NCBI RefSeq assembly: GCF_029227915.1
Contig: NC_079886.1
Location: forward strand, 13,043,501-13,070,000
Direction: 5' to 3'
Source: Hydractinia symbiolongicarpus
Taxonomy: Eukaryota > Cnidaria > Hydrozoa > Anthoathecata > Hydractiniidae
DNA length: 26,500 nucleotides
Notes under the pieces: generated by a model
What the model was told of the DNA's origin: nothing
What the model saw: only the letters and a program-made list of their open reading frames with translations
The model's database searches: none
Translations under genes and position numbers: made by a program
Part shown: positions 1 through 9,300 of the stretch, in pieces
Position numbering within the stretch: position 1 is the first letter of the stretch
Layout: the number at the start of each line of letters is the position of its first letter

Positions 1-670
1 TTCTGAACAAGATTTTTCCTTGAAATTTTGTTTCATTAACATACATGCTAGGACATGAACTAGAATCAAGAAAAACAGCCACTATTAAGATAAGTTTTTA
101 ATTTGTCGCAAAGTGTTATAATATTGACGAAATCCATCAAGTATTCAAAATGGCATATCTAAAAAAATATTTCATAAAATTTCATCATTTTAGTACATGT
201 CCTACAAAAGCATATAAAGAATAGCCCCTGCAAGTTTGAAACAAAAGCTTGACCAGAACACATTTTATATAGGTTGTAAGTTTTCATATAATAACCGCTA
301 ATTATGCTAATAAGTACTTAATTATGGATAAAATAATAAACCTATTTTTGACTTATTTTAATCACAAATATTGTTTGCCACCCATATTTTACTTCATTAA
401 AGCAATATTTTAAGATGTCATTTGAAGGAGAGTCAGTTTTCATCCGCCCATTAAAATTTCAATCAGATAAGCGTTCTTTCTAAAATTATATACATTAATT
501 ATCAAAATAAAGTTTTGGTTAATTAAAAGCATTTTAAATATCACACCTTTTGCGTCTAACTGGCGTTAATAACTATCTGTATGGTAAACGTCTCGATTAA
601 ACGCTAACCTATAAGATATCTGCCGACGTTCACACTAGAAGCATTTTTGCATAAAACTTTTTTTGTATTT
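1..670. other. AT-rich non-coding stretch
   Basis: I see no gene, RNA or clear repeat here. The region is about 70% AT with stops in all frames. It lies 3' of the minus-strand host gene. Confidence 0.5.
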
Positions 671-672
671 AT

Positions 673-721
673 ATTATGCAAAATATAATGCAGAAGTATG
701 CAGAAAATATGCAGAAATATG
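673..721. repeat. Short tandem repeat, ATGCAGAAA-like units
   Basis: Four to five degenerate units of 10-12 bp built on ATGCARAA follow each other directly. The copies differ by one or two bases. It is a minisatellite-scale array with no sign of function. Confidence 0.7.
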
Positions 722-1690
722 TCAGCTTTCTTTGATCTCGATATAAACGCCGATAAGACGCCTAACAAGCGTTTAAGTGGCGCAATGTCGCGCTGCGGGT
801 ACGCCTTGCCTTCACACAAAATCATACTCAGCAAGATTGACGTCAGTTAGACACCGAGCTTTATAAACTTTGGTAAGCTGTTACATTTTAGACCTTTCCA
901 CAATGTTTTTGAGGTCTGTTTGGGTGAAACCATGTCCAATTCGCGACAATTAAAGAGATGGATTGAACGATTCCGTTGAAAGATCGGACAAAAAAAGAAA
1001 CTTGGGATGACTGGATGACCAGAGAATAAAATGTTGCTCAACTACAGAAACTAGGTTTCTCTGAGAGCGTTACGTATATTTAATATACAATAATATACAA
1101 ATCGTGTCATGCGTGGTTATTGTTTTCTACATGAAAATGACTAATTACCTTATAAAGGTTATATGAATATGTCGTACAGTCTATAGTCAACAAAATAGAC
1201 AGAATATTACTTGGTATCTTGGTAGAAAATTAAAACATTACCATGTACATGGCGGCAGACAAATTATAGGCTGAGTAGACCTACCAAAATCGTAAGTTTT
1301 CGCTGTGAAATAAATCGTTGATGAATAGTTATAATATAAAAAAGACTAAACGTGACATTTAGGCTTAGCTAATGTAGACTGTTATGTTACTTGTCCATGG
1401 CGAGGGTGTGCAATATGTTTTGTACTATAAACACGCTGTGTCATCTTGAATTTTGATGTTGTGCTGTTAACTTCTTTGACGATTTTGCACTTTCGTTTTC
1501 GCGTGGTGTTTATGTTGAAATAGCTAATAGAAAGAATAAGAAAAAATTCTTTGATTAACAACCAAATTCTGTACAAACCTTTTGGAAATCTTAAATACTG
1601 GATACTAGTAGAAGTACACCTTTTCCCAATCAATACACCGCAAATTATCTCCATTTTGTGCGCATCGCTAGACACCGGCAGTTATCATTG
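722..1690. other. Non-coding stretch, nothing recognised
   Basis: The only open frames are short (the longest is 97 codons, on the minus strand) and have low-complexity, non-coding composition. The part near 760-810 is more GC-rich (GCGCAATGTCGCGC-like) and may be a decayed transposon end, but I cannot delimit it. Confidence 0.4.
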
Positions 1691-1702
1691 AGAAGTCAAT
1701 GG

Positions 1703-1722
1703 CCTGTGGATATATCCACAGG
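1703..1722. repeat. Perfect 20-bp palindrome
   Basis: CCTGTGGATATATCCACAGG is its own reverse complement. It lies at the start of the repeat block that continues to about 2420 and resembles the GTGGA...TCCAC hairpin at the left ends of the 18-21 kb array elements. Confidence 0.85.
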
Positions 1723-1826
1723 TTCGCCCGTCCTTTATATGCCGCATTTTGTGTGTCGTTATTGTGGTACAATCTTGCGCAAAATCAGACATACGGAATA
1801 AATCCACGGGTTCGCCCGTCCTTTAT
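1715..1826. repeat. Pair of 24-bp direct repeats, 88 bp apart
   Basis: The words at 1715-1738 and 1803-1826 differ by one base over 24 bp (core GGTTCGCCCGTCCTTTAT). This suggests two partial copies of the same element end placed in tandem. Confidence 0.8.
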
Positions 1827-2420
1827 TGACCGGACTTGTGTCTCTTGCTACTATCGGTACTATTTGCGTAGAATTAAACAGACGGCGGCTATTATTGAAG
1901 GGACTAGTCGATAAGGCTCGTGGAAATATCTGCTATTTTTGTTTTTAGCCGTCACCTGTATTGCCAAAGTAGATGTGTTTATTTTCCTTTGGTGTAGGCG
2001 AAAAAGTTATGTCTTATTTGTTAACCTTTCTAATGTACCGGTGGGACGTCAATACCATCAATTTAACGTCAGTAACTCATTTTAAATTAATGCAGCCATA
2101 ACAGTCCACTTATAGCTTTGGGGAAAAATACTCTGGAAACGAGGCGGTGAGGTCGGTTATTTTTTACCGCGCTGGCAACTAGGGATCATCTGGGACCAAA
2201 ATAGGACCTATTTTCTAAATCTTGTTTAACACACCTGCTTTGGAACAGACGGGTTAATGACGTCATCAAAAGACATTTAAATGATCCTATGCATTTTCTT
2301 GATCGGCGTTTAAATTTTTACACAATGGAGGTAACGGGTACTCTAAATTTTCAAGAATTTTTGTGCATTGACTGCTGACGTAATCAAAATTCAAATCACG
2401 TTTTTTTTCGCTTTTTTTTG

Positions 2421-2890
2421 CCTAGTTGGATTTTTTCATGGGCTTATGGACTAGTTTTAACATAGTGTGGTACTACATTCCGGACCTAAATAGCATTTGG
2501 TTGATGGTTTGGTTGATGAGAAAAAAGCCATGAACAATTAAAGCACTTCTCCCCTCTAATAGGATCAACATATATGCAAACAATTTTATGAGATTTAAAA
2601 GTTTTACACGAATTAGGAAAAGTCCTCAAAGCAATAATCCAAAGTATATCGGCCTACCTGATATTTTTTACGACGATTGTCTTTCTAAATACGAAAAAGC
2701 AAAATGTGTTAATACTTGCTGATGATGTTAAGGAAATAAAACTAAAAGCAGATAGGTTAGGAGAATACTTTTGATAGCTTTATTTAACATTATACCTTTT
2801 CTCTCTCATCGGAAATTTTGGACTAAAAAATAATTTAAAAAAATTTGTAAAAATTTATACATTTACCATCTGCGATTAGCCAGGCATAGA
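2421..2890. other. Non-coding stretch
   Basis: AT-rich sequence with T- and A-runs. I see no gene or delimited repeat. Confidence 0.4.
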
Positions 2891-2949
2891 AATGTGCAAC
2901 ATAGCATATATGCAAGACTTTACCACAGACAGGTTTAACCCAGTAGACA

Positions 2950-3210
2950 GTGCTAAGCCTAATGGAAATAACCGTGTTTTACTCAGCCGTATTATTTTTG
3001 GTATTAACAGTGGCAATACAGGTTTTTCTGAAGAGGACAGACTTCATAAAATCCCTGTGCAATGTAAGCAAAAAACGAAACACAATAATAGAAGATAAAT
3101 GGCAGGCGTATGAATTTATATTATCTTGTTTTTCAAATTTTTACACAAAAACATGCAATTTTCCTTCTACACACTGTGATTCAAGTCATTGGATAACTGG
3201 TATTGGATAA
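2950..3210 (+). other. 86-codon ORF with one hydrophobic segment, doubtful gene
   Basis: The frame opens M-L-S-L-M-E-I-T-V and has a hydrophobic run of about 19 residues (YSAVLFLVLTVAIQVFL) followed by Lys/Arg-rich sequence, the layout of a signal-anchor. A splice-donor-like GTAAGC lies inside it after the word CTGTGCAAT. It runs opposite to, and just past the 3' end of, the host gene. There is no recognised domain, upstream exon or promoter. It may be a chance frame in AT-rich DNA. Confidence 0.2.
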
Positions 3211-3211
3211 A

Positions 3212-3217
3212 TTTATT
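3212..3217 (-). terminator. Candidate poly(A) signal AATAAA for the host gene
   Basis: On the minus strand AATAAA lies about 100 bases past the TAG at 3315-3317 that ends the proposed last exon. It is the first canonical hexamer after that stop. Such hexamers are common in AT-rich DNA, so its use is inferred. Confidence 0.4.
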
Positions 3218-3314
3218 CAAAATGTACCCTTCATAATCCACATTTTTAAAGAGATGATGCTGCAACAATCACTAGCAAGAAAAAACTTTATCGATGTATC
3301 CAGAAGTTATCCAT

Positions 3315-3388
3315 CTATGCCGCACCACCATGTATAACTGGGGCGTATTCGGGCAATTCAAAAGTTCTTGTTGTTGTTTTTACAATTG
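3315..3388 (-). CDS. Host gene exon 10, proposed last coding exon
   Basis: This 74-base exon enters in phase 1 after AAAGTAG. It encodes ...RTFELPEYAPVIHGGAA and stops at TAG 3315-3317. Codon choice is more GC-rich than the flanks, and AATAAA follows about 100 bases later. The acceptor is weak (short pyrimidine tract) and tandem: AAG or TAG can be used without changing frame, adding or losing one residue. The alternative is that exon 9 is not spliced and reads through to the stop at 3394-3396, adding a hydrophobic tail. Confidence 0.4.
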
Positions 3389-6300
3389 CTACTTTAACGC
3401 AAAAGATTTTCCTGTCTGGTATAAATGACAAACATAGCTAAATAGATCATCAAAGCACGCATAGGCTCATGCTTGTGTATCAATTGAACAACAAGACCGA
3501 CCTTTTTAAAAGACATACGTTGTTGCTGTTCTCCTCCTATCTGACCAAGTTCAAGAGACTGTTGTTGTCCTCCCTGCGACATAAAATTATTCTGCATTTG
3601 TTCTGGTGACACGTTTTCCATCTGTTGACCTGACTGTGAACCTAACAATATAAAAAAGAGTTTTTAGGTTAGCCAAAATGGACAAACCCTACCGCAGAAT
3701 TGTTTTCTTAGGAAGGTCTTGCTTTACTTTACTTTACTGTTAAAGGAGGGGCGAACAGCCGCGGGCACGGCTGCTGATTGGAAATTCATGATGCTCGAGT
3801 TAATTTCAAGGACCAGATCCGCTGGTCTAGTATTTCCCGTAAAATCTTCACAATTGTTAAGGTTTTGTAATATTTAGTTAGCATCAAATCAAGTGAAAAA
3901 TGGCTTTAAACAAAAAAGATTTGCTGTTTTCATATTAAAGGGGTAATAAATTAAAGCTGCTTGTTTAAGAAAGGTGAATTTATGGCTTAAAACTTTGCAG
4001 CATAACAACACCTTATAATCACACCGTTTTAGTACACAAGTTAAAGATCAAAATAGCAAAAAATGCTATAAGTTGAAGAACTCGACAAAAATATTTTTAT
4101 TTTTGTTACTAAACTTTGAAACTAATTCATAGGTATAAAGAAAATAAAGATTTGTAAACAAAGCTGAAACCGCCATATTGCAAGTTCGATTTGTTGTTGA
4201 AAGTATCCGGTTTTTGTACTTATGGTAAATAGACCTATTTCAATATCGCCTTTTCATGACCAGCCGTGGTGACAAAAATCAAAACATTGCATGGAAAGAG
4301 GTTAGTTTAGATAAGTTCAGGACGCAAAGTTGTTTACTAGCTGTTCTAACCTTAGTTATCAACAAATGTTGGTTTTATAATTTTCAACTGCCATATTGAA
4401 AGGATCGTAGTGGATACAAGTATATTGAGGGTATTAGTAGTGGTAGTGTGACAAAAAATAATGAATATTTATCGATATTAAGTGTGTATTTATGGCAACT
4501 CTAATATTGGCAGCTAGCTATATGGCTAGCTAGCCAACAAACGTCTTTTTTGTTACTCCTACAAAAAGTTTATATTCTATACTGTAAGTTATAAAATGTT
4601 TACCTAGTTTACTGAAACTTCATATAACTTATATAATTATAATTTATAATTTACATATATTATAATTATATAGGTTATAATTATTTTCCTAAAAAAGTTA
4701 CCCAGGTTTTGGCCAGCTATAGGTTGGTTGTTATAGCTAGCATGTACTCAGGGATAATGTGCTGTCCAGCTATGTATCGTTATTATTGTCACACTCCTCT
4801 GCTAATATGCTTTAACCTTTCCATTTAGTATACATTTATAATAAACATATTTTGGCTTAACCCAGTGTACTCAGTAATCACAAATTGTTTATTGTTTTGG
4901 TTTGTCTGTTCAGGTTCATATTAGTATTGTAGGCTTATGATTTCTTGAACATGTTCAAGAAACGATAAACCTACAATACTAATCACAAATTGTTTATTTT
5001 TTCGGTTCTGGCATAAACTAATTTTTTCAGAAGGTGAAGAAACAACTGAAAATGCTGCCGTTCTTACGGAAATATTTTTATCACAGGCCACACATTTATA
5101 TAAATAAAAATATTAAGTAGGTGTAGTGTTGCTCTATTCTCTAAGAGAATAGATTTAAGATTCTTAAAATTGTTCTTATTCTCTTTGGCAACAAGATGAC
5201 AACAAGATTAGGCCTCTATCAACTATTTTGAAAATGACAGTGTTAAACTTGTAAGGCGTTTGGGTTATCCTCAGAAAAATAAAACAAAGCCATTTATTAG
5301 TTGTAAGGCCGTCTGTATATATTTAAAACTTTCTTAACTTTCTTAGGCCACCGGTTATACGTTATTGTGGTAAATCGATCAAGTATTAAACATATCTAAG
5401 AGAGTGCTGTCCAGCTTAAATGGCTAAATGTTATTGCATTGAAACAAAATGTGACTTCAAACAAATCGTGAGCGGTTTTTTCATCTACAATTCTCCTAGC
5501 TTTTGAAGAAATCATCATCCCCCCTCCCCTCAAAAATGCCTATTTATTATTATTTCATTAAAATACATAGTTTTCTGTGTATAAAAAATCTATTGCCCTT
5601 TTACAGTAGCTTAGATTCGGAAACTCAACAAGTATAATACTATGTTAATTCTATCAGATTTGTCCAGAGCACCCTTTAAAAAAATTATTTTTACAAAGTT
5701 GTTGATTTTTGCTTTTACGTACAAATAAATTACAATACCCATAGTTACACCTGGCGTGAAATAACAACCTGGCAATACTTATAAATATAATATTACTGGC
5801 AATACTTATAGAAATACTACTTATTGACAGAACATTTTGTGAATTTAAAAAACAACAACAATTAGCTGTAGCTGCAACCGTAACATTCTAACAGGCTAAA
5901 ACTTTTAAAATAATCAAGGCTAGAGGATACTTATGAGTATTACTTTGGGTGATTGCATTGCTCATATTACATTTTGTTGAATACATAACATGATGAAGAC
6001 CAATATCCAGTCTAATACTACCAACCCAACATGCTTAGGATAGCCAAGTCATAATGGTATTTACAGATGTTTTTAAAAATAAAAGATATCCAATAATAAA
6101 GAATAAAGTGGGTAGCCATCATGTACCCAAAGTAAGGAAACCTTATAAGGAACATGAAGAAGAGAAGAATACATTGGTCTTGTTGGTTGGGGTGAGATTG
6201 GATTGTTTTTAGTTTTAAGGAAACAGCGAGTGCAAAAGCAATGATGGCTAGTTCTGCTGTGGTTAATGCTAGTGCATTAACCACGCTACTGGTGGTGGTG

Positions 6301-9300
6301 TGATGGCTAGATTGCTTGGTGGTACTGATGAAGAGAGAATTAGACATGATAAGGCTTTGGAGAGACTTACAAAGGACAGGGATAGATTTAATAAGGAAAA
6401 GGCTCAGATGATTGATGATTAATAAGACTTTGATGAGGGAGAGAGAAAGGCAAGGGATGATTTTCGTGAGTATGATAGTGCTATAAGGGAGTATTATCAG
6501 GTTATAGTGGTTAGGTTGTCAGTGTTGAAGGAGCCAAAGTTAAATGACTATTACGTACATAGTAAGAAACAGAAGATTGAAGAGATAGTGTTGTTGCTGG
6601 TGGGATTGCGTTATTGGGATATTATTTGTGGAGAAGATAAATGTATGTGAGGATTATGGATATTAGTAAGAGTTTTGAGTTTGAGAGTGTTATTAGTGGT
6701 GGTTATGATATTGACGTAGGGTTGGTTAGTGCAAGTTTTATATTTTCATGTTATAATGTTTTTGTGGACAAGGTGGTTTCATTTGGTGGTAAAGAAAAGT
6801 TATTGAAGGCCAGATTTTATACGTTTACCGAGCTTATAGAACTTGTTGTGGTTACTAATATTGATAAGCAAAGTGGAAAGGTTAATATTAATGATGACGT
6901 TGTTATGCCTAAGTATTTGAGGGAAATGATTTTTAAGCTTGATACTTTGGCTGGCCTTAGGTCTTTGTCGTTTAGATTTAAGGAGTTAAATAGTTGTGAT
7001 AATTTAGTTGATGGAGTTTGGTGTAGGGATTTATATACTTGACATGCCAGTGGGGGGAGATTCGAATCGTTGTAAATGTGGAACCTAAAAATATTTTGTA
7101 TAAGAGGTTGTCATGGGCGTAGATTCATTCTTTGAATGTTAGTATTGTTGATGGTAATGGAAATAAAATTAGCATAGATTATCCTATTGATTTATTTATT
7201 TATGTAAAACATATTTATACAGGGTGGCTACCGTCAATTTAAAAAATAAACTGTTCTCAATGGAGGCCCTGTGTATAAGATAAATAATGATAAAAATATA
7301 TATATTTATAATATATAGAATATATGTTATATACATAAATAAATGAGGTTGTTTTACACTTTAGAAAGAAATCTGGGTGAATAAAAAATGCAGAGAAATA
7401 AGTTAGTACCTGCGAGAAGCCTTAGGAGATCCTCAGATCAATGAGGTGACCCAAATCAATTGCGTAGTTCGGGTCTTGGGAGTTATCATCGGTGGGAAGA
7501 GGTGAAGAAACATTTTGCTGGTGGTCGCTTGCAGGAGTATGAAAATGTGCGGAAGGAAATGTTGTTGGGAGGAATAAATTTGGGTGGTTATTATACGAGA
7601 AGTTTGCGTTGTGGATTCATATTAGAACTACTGGAGATATAAAGCTTCCTGGAAGTGGTAGAAGGGTGGAGAACACTTGGGAAGGTGTTACTTTGCAGAT
7701 AGAGAAGGCTGCTGAGGGTGAGGGAAAGCTGAACGCGCATATGTTTTTGTATATTCACGCACAAATTAATATTATGGGTGAAACATTCTCAAATCCTTTG
7801 TATTAAAATGTTTGTGAAGGATTCTTGTACAGCGTTATTTGTGGGACAGATTGGTTGAGGTAAGACTAAGTTATTTTTGGATTTGTGGGGTGGTGAGTTT
7901 AATGGTTGTTTTGAATATGTTGTGGTTTTGTGTTCTACTTTGAAGTGGAATAAGACTTATTTGGAAAAAGAATAGTTGTGGACTGATGATTGTGTATTTT
8001 TTGGTAGAACCTGGTGATAAGTTGTTCGAAGTTATTGAATTTTTAGTAGGGAATTGAGAGATTGGGAGGTTGTGTTTATGATGGATAACGTTATTACAGA
8101 TGAAAGGTTGGATAAGGAGAGACAATCGTTGATGAATTTGAGTATTAGTGGTAGACATAGATTACATTCTTTGTGGTCACTGTCCCAGGTTTATTCAGCA
8201 ATACCAATAAACATTTGACGACAACAGAAGATACTTTTGTATTTTAATTCTTATTAACATTCCGAGGTAAAAATGATTGAAGAGGGAAACAGTGTGCTTG
8301 AGGATTGGGGTGGTATTATTAAGAGGTTAAAAGACAATAAACACTCGTGTTTATATATTAGATTGGAGTGTCCCGTTGCTTATTTGTTTATTCAGTAAAC
8401 TTATTTTTATTTTTGAAAATATTATAGAAATAAAAATGAATGACTTTCTATTATTGATGAGCTTTCAAGTAATAAATTATTTATTGGTCAGTATTAAACA
8501 CAGAATAAAAAAGTGACTATATAAATATCAAACTTGGACCTTTACTAGTATTGTCTTGTGGTGAACGGACCGTGAGAACACGGGATCAGCGAGGAAGGAT
8601 CAGCCGTACCTGCATACAATCGCGTGGTTCTAAATCCATGTGTTGGGCTCTGTTCAGATCCCTGGCGTGGGTAGAAATGTCCCATAAACCACCAAAACAA
8701 AGAGAAACAAACAAACAAAAAAATAAAAAATAAAAAATCTCCGCACCTTAGGATTAGGTCACAATCCTCTGGGATACGGAAGTTTGCCGAGAAAAGTATT
8801 TCCGAGAAGGTAAGGCACCGATAAGATTTTGGAAAAGGTTTATGGCTTCGTGTGGGTTGCTAGCTCAGTGGGAATTTTGCACTCTTATTCAGCAGGTTGT
8901 ACTTCGGTTTTAATCTTTCTTTCTTACTTAATATTATTAGTCCCTTAGTCCTGCAGACACTCGTATGTTTTTGGAAGGCATTGTTTGACTGAAAATATCT
9001 CAAACAACATGACATATATCATTCATATTGCCGTCTGTTTGGTTGATATTAAGCAGATATTCAGCAAGGTAAAATCGGATATCCGTAATTAATCAGTGGA
9101 GCGTGTGATATTTGACGACGCGCAGCGGAGTCGAATATAAACAAAGCGAGACTTAATAATTACGATATCCGATTTTACCGCGCTGAATATCTGTTTTATC
9201 ATGCACTATTGGAAAGGAATCCTTATCTAAAGTGGTGAACCTCTCCATACTTTATTTTGTTTTGTTTTTGTCTTTTTCGTTGTTCTTATTTCTTGTTGTT

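Larger units (their letters stand above)
1690..2420 (-). repeat. Interspersed repeat, inverted copy of the 18.3-19.0 kb element body
   Basis: The reverse complement of 1946-2420 matches 18400-18980 in order. Both carry GATCAAGAAAATG followed by TAGGATCAT, then TGACGTCA, a CCCGTCT/CCTGTCT-TCC word, a GATCCCTAGTT/GGTCCCTAGTT word, CCTCGTTTCC, and an end block near GACATAACTTTTTCG. The junction CTAG|TCGATAAGGC at 1904-1917 is in plus orientation, so an element end in the opposite direction abuts this body. No coding capacity is visible, which fits a non-autonomous mobile element. Ends are approximate. Confidence 0.65.
6195..8398 (+). mobile_element. Decayed Maverick/Polinton-type element, partial
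   Basis: Four broken genes lie close together on the plus strand, opposite to the host gene. Their codon use is TTG/AGG/GTT-rich and unlike the host exons. The last is recognisable as an FtsK/A32-type packaging ATPase. The others resemble proteins I associate with cnidarian Maverick-like elements, judged by recall only. I see no DNA polymerase B, integrase, protease or terminal inverted repeat, so this is an internal fragment. Each frame has stops or shifts, so the copy is old and inactive. It lies in the ninth intron of the host gene. Confidence 0.65.

Noticed and set aside
604-1041. Minus-strand frames of 76 and 64 codons
   Set aside because: No domain, splice context or coding-like composition; they are expected by chance in a window of this size.
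6018-6347. 109-codon minus-strand frame
   Set aside because: It is antisense to the first Polinton gene, which explains its Ser/Thr/Ala composition.
7871-8158. 95-codon minus-strand frame rich in Thr, Ile and Gln
   Set aside because: It is antisense to the decayed packaging ATPase, whose motifs are on the plus strand.
8861-8915. Functional tRNA gene
   Set aside because: Box A is perfect but the D-stem and acceptor stem do not pair and box B has two mismatches.
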